Source of the DNA: Spirometra erinaceieuropaei
Taxonomy: Eukaryota > Platyhelminthes > Cestoda > Diphyllobothriidea > Diphyllobothriidae
Length of the DNA: 64,000 bases
NCBI GenBank assembly: GCA_902702965.1
Contig: CACRXP010000067.1
Coordinates: 322,393-386,392 of the forward strand
Direction of reading: 5' to 3'
This document shows positions 34,525 through 46,987 of the stretch, piece after piece (the first letter of the stretch is position 1; each line of letters begins with the position of its first letter). The notes beneath the pieces were generated by a model. The model was not told the DNA's origin. It saw only the letters and a program-made list of their open reading frames with translations, and did no database searches. A program made the translations under genes and the position numbers.

Positions 34525-35735
34525 GTTTACTTAATTGAATACTGACATTAGATACGCGTGCAAAATGGAAAGGAATTTAAAAAAATGGACGTATTTTTGT
34601 CAAGTCGTCCTTTGAATCCCTTGTTGGAGCTTTTTGGTAAGACCGAAACTATGACTTTGAGCTGATAGCTGCATAGCTTTCAGCCCAAAGATAAGCTCAC
34701 CCAGTCTGGGTTGAAATTACTGCTTCCCACATCTGCATGGTGTCGTTAAGTGTCATACGCTAGACCCGTTTACATTCAGAGGAATTGGTTGTCACAAATA
34801 CACTGGGAGCAGTAATAATGTGTCTGTCAGAATTAAGGGAAGCAGATTTACGTAATTGCGTGCCTGATATGGAATGCTACGGTGAAAACTATAAAATAAT
34901 GAAACAATATCACGTATTGAGTGCCTTCACAACCGAATCTTTCAAATATTTTTGCGATTAAAAGGTAGCCGTTTTGTAGTCAAAGATATTTATACAAGCG
35001 TATTCAAAGGAACATTTCAAATTTACGCATATTAATAATCATGACAGACACGCTGAACCGGATGACAGACTGCCGACACTAACACTACTTATGAAAGTCA
35101 ACAGTGCATTTATTAACACATCGTCGAACGTTGAGTTTGTCTTTATGATAACGAGACACATTATTGTATACATATACTGTTCCAAATATCAAATGCACAT
35201 TGAAACGAGAAAATCATATGTAAAGCGATAACCGTGGCATACTGATCATGTTTGTATAACATTAATTTCATACCGAAAACTGTGTACCTCCACTAATAAA
35301 ACATAACGGATAAGATCTTACTTTCACACTGGAACTGGATCTCAGTTTGTGCCTAATCATAGTTTACCATTAACGCATTTTAGGGTGTCAGCCCACGTAA
35401 AGCGCGCTATAATTACATGCAAGTAAAGCATGTTAATTATATTTTCAGGCAAGTACGTTGGTAGCGCCATTTTCTCCCGCTATGCATGATGGCGTTTTCC
35501 AAGGGCCAACCTGGCCATATTAATTTCAGAGTCTTTAATGACTTCTTTTTATCCTGCACAGAAAGGAGCTTTCGTGATTAAAAGTTTCGTCAAACATTCC
35601 CGCGAGAGTTTTCAAAAAACAGATTTAGCCGGACTATAAATTTTATTTCATGTCCGGTGTTGGCGATGGCTATCAATCTCCTTACATAAGGCTATTTTTA
35701 GAAAACGAGATGTTTTATCAATTTCCTAATGTCAA
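34525..35735. other. No recognisable gene
   Basis: AT-rich DNA with no open frame or repeat that I can support. Confidence 0.55.
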
Positions 35736-35739
35736 ATTA

Positions 35740-36780
35740 GCAGATCTATGTGAATTAGTGCCCTAATGTGCAATATTAACGCAGATAGGGATTCTTTCGT
35801 ATAAGTGGGTTAAAATTATTTTGCCGTTTGGCAAACTCTACCTGATGTCACATAGATGACCACCACCGAATGGTAATTTTCTGCTTTAAACATATGAAAC
35901 CCTTATTTTTCAAACATTTTAACTTCTGAACATACGTTTTTCCGAAATTGAACAACTAAAACATTTTTAGTTTCATCAAGATATCCGTATTTGTATGGGC
36001 GCACTGCCGTGCACTCATAATCGAAAAACGAAGCCTAAAAGCGACCAAAAACTGCGGAAATGGCCTCAATGTATAGAGAAAGACATGTTCTTAGCTTACG
36101 GTAAGAAAATATTAGGATGTCTTAGGAACATGAAAGAAACCGTCAAAAGTGTAAAATTTTAAATTGGTCACTGATTAAGGAAAGATTTCTCATTGTTCCA
36201 AGGCATATTCGTTGGTGATCTTTGTTGTTGACAGTCATTTTTGTCGAAAATGAAGTTTGATTGTAAATGACTCATCAAATTCAACCCAAATGAACAGATT
36301 CGTGAAAGACAGCGCCTGAGTTCTCACTCATTCGGTAGATGCTTTCGAAAACAATATTATTTTACAGTTTTCAACAAACGGGTTATTCAGAATCTGTCTT
36401 TATGGGTAATCGAGTGAAAACACTGGAAATCATGAAGTATTCAGCAATAATTCAAGGCCGATCTGAAAGTCGACGTAAACATTAGTTTAATTGAACAAAA
36501 GTTCTCTGTATAAACAGAAAATGGTATGTTTGTGATCACGCTTGTCAGCTGTATTTAAATTTATTAGGCATCGACCGGCCTCATGGCATATCACTTTATA
36601 AAAACTTTTGACCCTAAAACGTCCCCATCGGCGGAATCAAGCAAAGTCCAATTTCTCTTGCTGAACCTCATCTCGTTTATTTCAAATGACGCCAAATTAA
36701 CATGAAACTCTGGAAAGCTGTTTTCGAATCTATACTCAAAATGTCAGCAGTTGAGTAGCCGTCATATATGATGTCTCAAT
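35740..36780. repeat. Dispersed ~1.1-kb repeat, pair with 16345-17455
   Basis: Second copy of the repeat described at 16345. The two copies align in the same orientation. After ~36780 this copy is replaced by a GIY-YIG retroelement fragment, and the family resumes at 37675-37735 (catttcatgagttag). Confidence 0.75.
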
Positions 36781-37009
36781 ACTTATTAAACGATACTTAG
36801 ATGGGAAATTCACCAAAACGCTGTTATTAGACGTGATTGTATGTCTACTTTCACATTTTACAGTTGCAAAAATTCCCATAGCAGTAATCAGAAGACGAGG
36901 TGGCGAGCATACGTAGCTTTCGATAAATTCTCGTCGGACCAGTGCAGTTATATGGGAAGGGGTAGAAAAAAAACACGTCAGTGATAAGAAAATCGATTAA
37001 AGTTCGCCT

Positions 37010-37465
37010 TAAAGCACAGGCTGAGTGTGAGAATTTGGGGGTGGGGGGAGGGTAAAAGCAGTCAGTGTCAGGGGCGGGGTGAGAGCGGAGGAGTGCGGGA
37101 TACTTGTAACGTTTGTCGACCTTAGAGCACTGTACGCGCGGTGCCTGAACGTGGTCCTTCTGGGCGCACATGATTGGTTTTCGCAACCTGATGGCGGCCG
37201 CCTTTACTGTTGCCAACAGGCGCTGTCTCAGTGGTTTAGGATACCTCGATGGGACCTTATGGATCACACGAAACGCTTCATTGGGGTCTACATTATGTCC
37301 GAATCGACAACATGCGCGAGAATGGCGCTGCTTATGCTCCTAGTTTTGCCTTTTCCCAGCCATGCCGGAAAGTATTCCCGTATTCTCTTGGATAAGCGCC
37401 GACTCGTACGACCAATATTACCTGCTCCACAGAAGCAAGTATTTTGTATGGGAATACATTCTTTA
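37010..37465 (-). pseudogene. GIY-YIG endonuclease fragment of a different retroelement group
   Basis: Minus-strand translation gives CFCGAGNIGRTSRRLSKRIR, then a serine-lysine stretch and SSAILAHVVDS. After a frameshift it continues DPNEAFRVIHKVPSRYPKPL, then RQRLLATVKAAAIRLRKP and LCxQK-type residues (MCAQKDHVQ). The C-CGA-YIGRTSRRL pattern followed by an EAF-VIYKVP segment is the C-terminal nuclease layout I know from a group of flatworm retroelements separate from the PLE families above. Family naming is from memory and is tentative. No RT is attached. The YIG motif reads NIG. The region is GC-rich compared with its flanks, as expected for an insertion. Confidence 0.7.
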
Positions 37466-37739
37466 CATCTAAAAACAAACGTAACTTAATAAAAGCCACT
37501 TCTGACTTTTTTGGGATATTGAGCCTTTCAAAATAAATTGACATTTCTTAACAAGAAAACACTGTCTATTTTATTTTTTATGTATTTAATTTTTTTAAAC
37601 TTTTACTTAAATAACGTAGACATTTGATTCATACAATCGTGTCGGCTTGTGAGTTATTGACATTCGTAAATTTGGACACATTTCATGAGTTAGGTCACGC
37701 ACTGTATGGGATACCGTAACAGCCTTTCAACTTGCGATC

Positions 37740-39070
37740 AACAAGAACCTTGTTCGTGTTAACGATACTCATTCGTCCCGTTGTGCCATACAGGCAGTCT
37801 TTTAGGTCCGTTAAGAAAGGTAGGCTAAAGAAAAACGAAAGGGTTTTTCAGCTATTTGAGCAACTCGTTGTTGCTTTTTAATACGGTTGAGTTGATTGCG
37901 CTTTGTACATTGTTTTCTCTTCGTAACTTCTGCGCATGAAAATATTTTTACAGCTTCAAGAAGCCACCGGTCACAGCGACCTATTCATTTACAAAGAAAT
38001 ATCCAATTTACAGCAATGACCGATGCCAGGTAGGTAGAAACTGGCAGATTCGATAGAAATAAACCCTGTCTGGGTGCGCGTGCGAATGTTTCTGTTGTTT
38101 TTGTCGCTGCCGTTGGTGTTATTATTGAGATGAACGCCGTTAAACCCGGAGGGAGAGGGCAGGTCATGCATGTGGCGCGCGCAGACGAGATCACTAGATA
38201 TGCCAGCCACCGCTCACATTCCCCCCACGGGTCAACTAGCCGGTGACAAAGACCAGAATGCAGTGTCAGGTGCATATGCACTAAAAAGATGCACATTCAA
38301 AAAATGAGCTGCGTGACAGTTTTTCAAAGGAGCGCAATTTTTTTGTTTTCTTGACAAATAATGTCATTGTATGTGAGGTCTGAAGATGGATACGTGCATC
38401 CAAGTCAACGTAGGTCGATCGCACATCGTGCCTTTTTTCACCTATGACTCTTTTAAGCAAATCGTGATAGAGATTTAGTCTGTACTGCAAAGATGTTGTA
38501 CAATGCCTGAACTATAATATCACACAACTTGAAAAGGTCTACTCTAGCTGGTGTGTATCATGAAATTGTAACCGAAATTCTGGAGTGTGCCTTCAGTTGG
38601 AAATTTAAAACGTTGGCTGGTTCTCATGTTGCTTATCATGCAGCACAGTCTCTAATGTATCACCAACGCCAGGTTGCTTGTAAAACCAATGCGCAGCAAA
38701 AATAACCTCTTACTTTCTCGCAATGATCAATCATACCCATAGGGATGCAAATATATTTAATAGGTAACAAGTTCAACGTGCAACTTCCAGCACATACTTA
38801 AAAGAAAAATCGTCTTATGTATAAAAAGCATTTTGATGGAAAATCCACTTAGGTAAGATGGTAGTTGGTAGCCCTCCCGTTACCGAAAACTCCTAAATAC
38901 CTGCCTTACGGGACCGGTGGTAATAGGGGCTATACGGGTTGGGCAAATAAGTGGAGGCATAAATGGCGCTTGTAGTGTATGCCTGGAATTGACGCTCCTG
39001 GTTAAATGGAAGCCTAATTTAAATAAGGTGAAAAATGAAAGGAGGGTATAGAAATAAGCATGGAAAATAA
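37740..39070. other. No recognisable gene
   Basis: AT-rich overall with a GC-richer patch at ~38060-38240. The open frame at 37985-38296 (minus) has no motif. Confidence 0.5.
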
Positions 39071-39264
39071 GTGCGGTATTCGGAAAAATTGCATTCTTGC
39101 CCCAGATTAGAAAGAATAACAATTGCAGGCGAACAATCAATAGGAAGAACACAGTGTGTCTTAAGGTCATTCCGCAGTATGTGCGATAGTACTCTAACCG
39201 ACAGAATAGACATGAGAACACGAGAGTCAAGCAGCGGCACGCAGGACGGCATAACGCAAGCGGG
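39071..39264 (+). CDS. Possible upstream exon of the Merlin-type gene
   Basis: An ATG-initiated frame runs to a donor-like ggg|gtaaga at 39265, ending two bases into a codon. This phase fits the acceptor of the next exon at 39454 exactly, with a 189-base intron between. The encoded piece (ERITIAGEQSIGRTQC and so on) is not recognisable. It may be a real first exon or a coincidence. The opposite strand also has a long hydrophobic frame here, which I regard as antisense. Confidence 0.3.
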
Positions 39265-39453
39265 GTAAGACTTGAATGCGAAAAATATGTTTGGGCGAAA
39301 GAGAAAATCTGCAAATAATAGTGTATTGTCACTGTGGCCACATCTAGGATTAAACTATTGCAGTAAATGTTTGCTATACATGAATAAAGTACTATACAAT
39401 ATAAAGAGGAATTAGCACTCTGTAAATTAAGTTAAACTTTATTCTGCTTGCAG

Positions 39454-39660
39454 AGCCCAGTCTCTTAGAAGGCGAAGAAAAGCAGGACCGCAAGTGGATA
39501 GGCCGACATATTATTCGCGGATCCTGGAAATAATCCAGTCGTCCTACCTAGTGCAGTATCTCCAACAGAAAGGACTACTGACCTGTAGGGTCTTATGTAG
39601 ATGTGGAAAGGTCATGCCCTTACAAATACTGCGACAGCACACGGATGGTTATGCCTTCAG
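39454..39660 (+). CDS. Merlin/ISXO2-type transposase zinc-ribbon exon
   Basis: A clear acceptor (attctgcttgcag) and donor (cttcag|gtagca) bound a 207-base exon, phase 2 at both ends. It encodes ILEIIQSSYLVQYLQQKGLL, then CRVLCRCGKVMPL and HTDGYAF. The order, a FLQERGLL-like helix, a zinc-binding C-xx(x)-C-G followed by M-L, then DGY and an aromatic, matches the N-terminal zinc ribbon of ISXO2-like transposases, the family that includes Merlin DNA transposons common in flatworms. The DDE catalytic domain is not found in the window. It could be a transposon relic or a domesticated gene. The in-frame stop right after the donor supports splicing. Confidence 0.58.
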
Positions 39661-39664
39661 GTAG

Positions 39665-40390
39665 CAACTGTGTACTGTGGCATGCAGCCTAGGATAGAAC
39701 CTTTAAAGTGAATCAGATACAGGTTACACAGTGCGCGCATGCAATTACAAGCATAATGAGAAGTATGATGAATCATAATCCGCCTAGGAAAAATCTTTGG
39801 AAGTTTACTAAAGATTTCCGTGTGGGGTGCAATACAATGAGTCTATATGGACATTTTTGCAGCGCCTCGTTCTCGTGGCGTGTAAAGTGAAGAAGAAAGT
39901 CATCCTGACAGGGCTTCTGCGCGTGCACTACCAGAAACCATGGGAACGTAATCACAGAGCTTTAAATCGAGCCAGTAAGTGCAATTGTAGAATCAGAGGG
40001 CAGGGCTCCCAACTACCATCCTACCACCACTTATACACAAGGTCAATTAATACCTCGATTTTGGCTTCTTCTTTGCTCCGTTCATCCATAGGCCTTTTCC
40101 ATGTCTCATTTTTAAACAGGGAGCCGCGTCAGACTATTTCTAAAACGGTAACATTTATCTGACACTGGATTCAATCGTGATGCCTTTACAAAAACTTAAG
40201 TGCAGGCAACCTTTCTCCAGATCGTTTTCTAATTTTGGGCAACACTCCGTCGTCTATTATTTGTCTAATATATCTAATTCAGTATATTCTTAATGTCTAA
40301 AACTTGCTCATATGGGTGACGTACGGCACACATGCTGATTTTACTGTTGATTCAAACTGGCCCATATTATATGTCACCTAATAGTATGGT
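39665..40390. other. No recognisable gene
   Basis: AT-rich. The open frame 39827-40162 (plus) has no motif. No continuation of the transposase was found. Confidence 0.5.
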
Positions 40391-42220
40391 ACCTTATGGT
40401 GATTTGCGATTTTCACACGCTATTTCTTCTTAGTTCATGGAACGATGGCCAGAAAAATATGATTAGGTTTGAAGAGCAATTGCAGACTAGACAGACCATT
40501 TAACAGCAAAGGTGTCATTTTCGAAATAATTAGACAATAATCTCTATGCAACCGAAAGTTCAGATATTTTACGAACAAAACAACTTATTATAATCGCTCA
40601 GCGATTGCGACGAACAAGGCAAAACTAAGTCATTGAAAAACGAATAATTTGAATATTCATAGTCGTGTTTTGTAAAATGGCAATATTTGAGAATTTTAGA
40701 GCGTAAAGGAAAATATACTCACATCATTAAAGCCCACATCGAAAGTGCTGACTAAAAGCTAGACTTTCAGTCAAGTATACGACATCTTTTAACACCTTGG
40801 CTAACTTTACGTTCTAATTTACCAACTCGTTTTGAAAGAACTGTCGGCGGCCAGTTTGTTAAAGCTTACTTGTGCATCGCGTTCGGAATCGCGCCCTGTT
40901 CTAGTAAACTAACACTGTTTTCGAGACTATTTTTGATGAGCAAAAATAATCAGTTAATCACTACCCTACAATCAAACGCGTAGGCTTAAAATGCAACAAT
41001 TAATGGCTTGCTTGACGGGTTTTAGGTCATTTAAGCTGCAAAGTGAGTCATTTTTTATTAGGATTAGGTTAGTGTATCGAGAGCAACTAATAAATGCTGC
41101 ACCACCTTGTCCGTGAACCATTCACACTCCCTTTTCTCTCTCTATAGGTCGTTTCACAAATCGATCCATAAAGTCGGTCAAACTAGCCGTTTTTCAAATG
41201 AACGCTTCCTTATTTGATGTTTCACAACCATAAAGCAAAACACGGTAGAAGACGTTACACGCTTTAGATACCAAAGAATAGTGCCGGGTGACAAACCTAG
41301 GCAAACTAAGTTCTCGATACTGTTATGAGTATGGCGATTTGTGATTTTTACATGCTTTTCCTTCGCAGTAAATGCAACAGTTGTCTGCAAAAAAGATAAA
41401 GCTCGGAGATAAGTTAAATAATAGACTGAACCGTTGACAACACAAGCGTCACCTTTCAAGTAGATATACAGTGATCTCTATACTGTTACGGGCATAAAAG
41501 CAGCCCGAAAATACGTTTAGCTATTTTTCGAGAACGCTGAGTATTCTGATTGCTGAGTGATTGCGACGCCTGCAACATAGCTAAATTATAACATATATTA
41601 AATGCGTACGGTCGTGTTCCGTATAATGCTGATGCTTGAAAATTATGCGACTTATAAATGGAAGCATACGCGTAGGATAATGGCCCGCAGTAAAATTTCT
41701 GACTTAAGGTATCCCATGTGCTTAAGTCAATAACGCCACCTGGGTCTTAAAAAAACTAACGTCGGCCAATTTGTAAAAGCGTCAATTGTCATTCGCATTC
41801 GAAATCGTGCCCTGTCATAGTAAACGTTCACTGTCTATGAAGCCATTTCGGCATGCCAATCAATCAAGAAATCATCATGCCAACACCGTACGCATATGTC
41901 TAAAATGCAATGAATGATTGCCAATCCTTTATCCATTAGTGTGGCAAATACCGTCATCCTCAATTTAAGAGAGTCATTATTGTCCTTAGAATTTGCGTTG
42001 TCCTATCTACGGCATCTAATAGCTGATGCAACACCTTTTCGACGAAGCACTGTGGCGTGGTTTCAAAAATGGATGCACAAGTCGGTCAAACTTAGCCTTT
42101 TTTCCAAAGCACGGTCTCTTTATCTCATTCTTTACATAATCAAAAGCAAGACATTGTTAAAGACATGGGGCGGCTTGAAGTTCAAAGAGTGGTACCGAGT
42201 GAAATAGGCCTGTGCCTGTT
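40390..42220. repeat. Diverged tandem duplication, unit ~0.9 kb
   Basis: Unit 1 (~40390-41310) aligns with unit 2 (~41310-42220) at offsets of 933 falling to 907. Matching blocks: gatttgcgattttcaca / gatttgtgatttttaca, gattgcgacg, gtcgtgtt, aatcgcgccctgt / aatcgtgccctgt, taaaatgcaa, and gtcggtcaaac. A splice-acceptor-like tract is kept in both units (tttcttcttag at ~40430, ttccttcgcag at ~41359). The open frame at 41914-42207 covers unit 2 only and is broken in unit 1. Confidence 0.85.
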
Positions 42221-42224
42221 TCAG

Positions 42225-44420
42225 ACAAGTGAACTTATGTCCAGGCCTGTCAAACGGCCAAATCATGTTTAATGATGGGACCTTTGCTTTTAAAGTCATA
42301 ATAATTGACGATTTCGTCAGGTCGAAAGTAGATAAGCCTGTTTTAGGTTCACTTTCAGTTATGGCGGCTGGCTTTTCTGTGATCTGTGCAAGTCTCTTAT
42401 TTGATTTTTTAGCAATGTGTAAAACACGCGCAAATGATTAAATTTAATTTTCTTTCATGTCAAGCAGAATTGCAAGTGGGATTTAATTAAATGCATTGTC
42501 GCTCAATATGCCTCACATCCTTGCAAAAGCGCGCCCATTCCAGCAATTTGTTTTCTAGTTTTCGGCATCAGGCATTGTGTATATTAATGAGATGCACAAA
42601 TTTTCAAGCTACTACAGCAACATTTATGGAAACTTGAATTTAGCTTACCTAGAAACGAATTTAAGGGTTATTGTTTATAAGAATAAAGGACTAGTTTGGA
42701 ATTTTTCATTTCGTAGTTGCGTTTTGGCAGCAAACAGATTGCGTTGCCTCGATTCATAAAGCGCGAAAAGCATAATAAAATGACTGTGAGAAATGTTAGG
42801 CAAAATTCATAACATTTTGCAAGACATATCGTCTAGTTTGGAGTATGCTGTATAAATAAATCTCGAAGTAACAATATTCGGGAATTTTGAGGTCACAACA
42901 CGAAAATAATCGACCAAAACATATTTTTTAAAGTCCGGACCAAAAATATACACAAAAATTTTAGTCAAACGCAATCAGCCTCTGCGACATAACCACTAAA
43001 TGTAAGCATTACAATCAACTTCTTGATTGCTCATTTTATGCCTTTACCGCCGGCGAGTTTGAAATTTTATTATAATAAATGAATTTTGCCGGCGCTTGGC
43101 TAATTGCAATAAATCATACAGCGTGCTTTTGACGCATCAACACAGCCATGCAAACGAAATATAATTTTCGCTTTTGACCGTGTTTACGAAAGTTGCGCTT
43201 CCTTTACTTAAACGACCATTTTCAAGTCATTGCCGTAAAATTGGCTGTAGTAGAGCGCAGTAATGGTGCCAAGATCTTCTTAGTCACTTCTACGTTAAAT
43301 CCATAACACAATGGTAGTGATTTTGTGGCCGGCTGGCATTTAATCTGTTCTTGGAGGGGCATTTAGCAGAAATATCTCATAAAATATTTTCCATACATAT
43401 GCAAACATACATACATACAGTGCATTGTGTCAGTGTGGATACCATCTGGTGCACAATTGCAAATGCTTGCTAAGACTTGCTCGTATGCGGTTTGCAGGGC
43501 TGAGTTTTTTCCTAACGACAAAGCATCAGATATGCTGTAGGTGGTTGCATACTTCTTGTTCACACTTTGCTAGTATTACGCCTTCAGTTTTTATAACAAT
43601 ATAAGGCAGCCTGAAACATGATCAGTGTTAACACACGTAAAGATAAACGATTTGAACAATGCTCGACCAAGGACTGGATTAAGAAGGTCATTGTAGACAG
43701 CCTATCATTTGAAACAGTGATGGTATTTTGCTTAATCATCGTACTACAACGAATTCACTATATTACTCCCATAGCATATCGCTCTGGAATGGACCATGCT
43801 GTATACCTTTTACAAACAATAATGTACGACAAATACGAATTTTTCTGAATGCGCATTTCACGGTTAGTTGACGACATAATCACCCATAAGTGCCTGTGGG
43901 GGCTACTAACTAAATTTCCATCAAATATTTTTGTCGTCTGGTGTTCATGTAAGATCTGCTTTTATAAATTTGGCTGCAAGTTAGCTACTGCTTTAGACAC
44001 ACATCCTCATTGAAGACGCGTATGTAAAGACTTAATAAAACGGGCATTATAACAATGATCTTTATTACGCGCTCTTAATCTGGCCAGTAACGTTTTATTT
44101 GTTGAATAAAGCTTAGCTCTATTTTCATCTTCAAATTATAAACGAGCAAACGTGAACGGGAGATTTCCAAATAAACAGTTCAAAAGGAAAGATGAGATCA
44201 CTAGAACATGAATTTTATCGGCCTGGTTTTTCGGGTTCTCGCTCTAAACCATCTTCAGAAACAGTGTCAGGAAGTGGTGATGAGGGCACAGAATGCGCAG
44301 TACGTTTGGGACGCGGTTGCTAGGCAATCAGAAAAAAGAAATAGGGGACACACGGTTCTCTCTGTATGTAAGGCGCGGTTCGCGTTGCCCCACACATTTT
44401 TGTATTTGGAAATACTCCGA
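42225..44420. other. No recognisable gene; small ATAC/CATA microsatellite
   Basis: AT-rich DNA. Around 43396-43420 there is a short catacatacata run. Open frames at 42229-42441, 43618-43848 and 44208-44474 have no motifs. Confidence 0.5.
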
Positions 44421-44421
44421 T

Positions 44422-45115
44422 TCATCGCCAGTCTATTTGATGATTGCTTTGTGATCCGTACTCGAGACCTATAATATCGTGTGGTCTCGCCGTTGTGGAT
44501 TCCTGGCGTAAAAAGTTCTCGGTGATTCGGTTTACTATCTCCGTGCCGCTGATCCGCTCCAACCACCCCTCTTGTCTTGCAATCTGCCTAGGCAAAACGT
44601 GCAAAACGGAGGAGGACACGCCAAAAGGCTCGCCTCTTTCGGAACTCCTAGCCAAGCCGTTAGCTCTGTGCAAACTAAAAAACAGACGCAATAGCAGAGA
44701 GCAGCTTTGCTGCGACAGTCAATCTGCGTACATCAATCCTTAATCCTTCTGCCCGCAGTTTTGTGATCAATGGTTCTGTCGTTGCCCGGTTTGCCTGTTC
44801 AGACTGAACCAATGCTGAGCATCCGCATCCGCAGACTCTCGCGTGTCGTTCACCCTTTGAAGGCCTCGCGTAACTCGGTGGTGTGTTAACTTCTGGCTCG
44901 CATGTAAGCTTGTTAGGCGAGACTGATATGCGGGTTGGCGATTGTTTGACAGGCGTGACCATCGGAAGGCAGGAACAGTGATTCATGTTCTGGGCCATCC
45001 TAAAAAATGCCGCTGTTGAGGAATGGATCTCAAACGTTCGGTAATTAGGGTGGAGCATCAGCAAACCCAACCTTGGGAGTCGGAATGCTGAATGTGTCTC
45101 AAAGTAGACCAACAA
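44422..45115 (-). pseudogene. Open frames downstream of the integrase, unclear
   Basis: Two overlapping minus-strand frames (45115-44675 and 44691-44422) lie downstream of the integrase remnants. They include runs such as GWLERISGTEIVNRITENFL but no diagnostic motif. They may be the post-integrase part of the gypsy element, or of its duplicated copy. Confidence 0.3.
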
Positions 45116-45604
45116 CCGACTGGTTGTCAGATTGTATTCAGTGCCTCAACGGGTTCACGTGTCATCTAACACGCCCGCTACTCGTTTCGACTACATAGAC
45201 TACGCTGCGTGCCCTACTGAGTATACCCTCTATCCAGCGATATTCGTCTGGTGCGTATTTCAGCCCTTATACCTGATCGCCCTCAATCAAACAGAATTTC
45301 CGCAGGCGAAACTCCTAAATCACCGCGTACAAGTATTTTAGACGCACAGTGTGTTGTATGCCCAGAAATATTTCTGTCGGAATTGATTCAACGAGCCCGG
45401 TCTTCAACGTCGTTCTATTGGCTAATAAGAATGCGTTCGGATGTTCCATATTAACGGCTGATCTTCACATCTTTCTAACTGCTCTTTTGAAAGATTTATT
45501 GCATATTTCGGTCGGCCAATTTGAATGAAAATATGCAGGCGGTGACAACATTTGTTCGATTCTCCATTTTTACACTTATGCATGACTGTGCTTTAGTTGA
45601 ATTG

Positions 45605-45735
45605 GACCCTTTAATCGGTTGAAATTCCTTTTTGTATTCCGTACCTTGCCAACAACGCCTCGGGTTTCCTTCTCGTGTTGCATGCAGCGATTACTGAAAC
45701 ATTGAAAACATCTAGCCATTACGTCCCCGAGTTAG
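45605..45735 (-). pseudogene. Second, degenerate gypsy integrase fragment
   Basis: Minus-strand translation gives WLDVFNVSVIAACNTRRKPE, then LLARYGIQKGISTD. This aligns with the better preserved copy (WLEVFEVPTVTADNAARKIK, LVARYEISKEILTD) at 46515-46739. The upstream part has lost its frame. Confidence 0.72.
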
Positions 45736-46514
45736 CCAGAACAAGGAGAGGACGATATCAGTCACCTTGTCAATAAATCAAAAAACGTACTGAACATTGT
45801 CAATGTAAACCACAGACTAATAAGCAAAGCTGTTGTTTATGCGACTACCATTATATGCATGTCATCTCCTCCCGAAAAGCGGTGATCGTCGAGTTTATAC
45901 TGTTAGCCACATCTGCTTTACCGATCTCAAAGTCAAATCTTTAGTTGACGACAGGTGTAACGATTGCACATTAGCATCCCCAACCTTGCGAGTTGCGATA
46001 CTGAAAATGTCGCAAAGTAGATCCGGGGCTAACTGGCTGCCTTATCTCCTTCGATGTCTCTGCTGGTTCGTGCGCCTGCTTGCACGTCCTCTGTTTGTCT
46101 TGACTTCAACAAATACACTACTTTCCCTGCTGATTGTACCACCTATCTAGGGTACTAGAGCTGCTATTCGATTATGTCGAATACCCCTTCACCCTCCATA
46201 AAAAACAGGGTTTCCAGGTTAAACTTCGAGATTCGCAGATATCCTTTATAACAGACGCAAATCGGATCGTTTTTACAGACATCATTCTACCGGAGGAGAC
46301 ATGCCTAGCTGGGTCTTCGCCGGTGTTCGTTAGGCCAAAAAGGATGTGTTTAGGAGCTGCATCTTGACGCCCGGTTAAATATCTTTATCAATGCCCTCTT
46401 GAAGTTGATGACTGACATTTCGGTGTAGCCTTTTAAATGAGAGTAGACAGATGACGACATCATGCGCTTGCTCCCACAATTCTGACGCATCTGATTCAGT
46501 GTGCTTTAGGTAAA

Positions 46515-46739
46515 TTAGGACCGATTATCGGTCAGGATTTCTTTTGAAATTTCGTACCTCGCGACCAGCTCCTTAATTTTCCTCGCTGCATTGTCTGCAG
46601 TGACTGTTGGAACTTCGAAAACCTCTAGCCATTTTGACCACACATCAAATACGACGAAAAACATCTTGTTGTAATTGCGACCCGCGTAGTCCATTTGGAT
46701 TCTATCCCAGGGATTGCTGGATTTCGGCCACGGCACCAT
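46515..46739 (-). pseudogene. Gypsy integrase core fragment
   Basis: 74 residues of a retroviral-type integrase core: WPKSSNPWDRIQMDYAG with the first catalytic Asp, FFVVFDVWSKWLEVFEVPTV with the second region, then LVARYEISKEILTDN carrying the Asp-Asn that precedes Gly-Ser. The final glycine of the usual TDNGS is replaced (TDNRS). Family assignment is firm. The fragment stops before the catalytic Glu. Confidence 0.88.
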
Positions 46740-46987
46740 TAGGATTTGCGACGGTTCTTAACAAACTGTTTTTACGGGCCACTGCTAACCACAAAAGTGT
46801 CATTGATTTGCCAGTAAACATACGTTCTTCCTAGCTGTTCCATATGCGCAATAGCTGAATATCCAGCATTCAGCATTCGCAACATCTGTACCTTTTATTT
46901 AACCGGACCAATAACTCGGTCGGCACTCATTATGAAATCCTGTATAATGTACACATGACTCTATCGACTCCTACGCAGGTTCAGTTT

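Larger units (their letters stand above)
44850..46740. repeat. Internal tandem duplication of the gypsy integrase region
   Basis: Segment ~44850-45740 and segment ~45760-46680 are diverged copies at an offset of about 900-920. Paired blocks: cccaaccttgggagtcggaatgctgaatgt-type at 45068 with ccaaccttgcgagttgcgatactgaaaatgt-type at 45981 (abbreviated); gatctcaaa at 45027 and 45926; and integrase text gaaaacatctagccatt at 45704 with gaaaacctctagccatt at 46617. Confidence 0.7.

Noticed and set aside
37034..37080. G-quadruplex
   Set aside because: Only three G-runs are close together; a fourth needs a long loop. Too weak to call.
38880..39341. 153-codon hydrophobic minus-strand frame
   Set aside because: Antisense to the proposed upstream exon of the Merlin-type gene; its composition reflects the opposite strand and no family fits.
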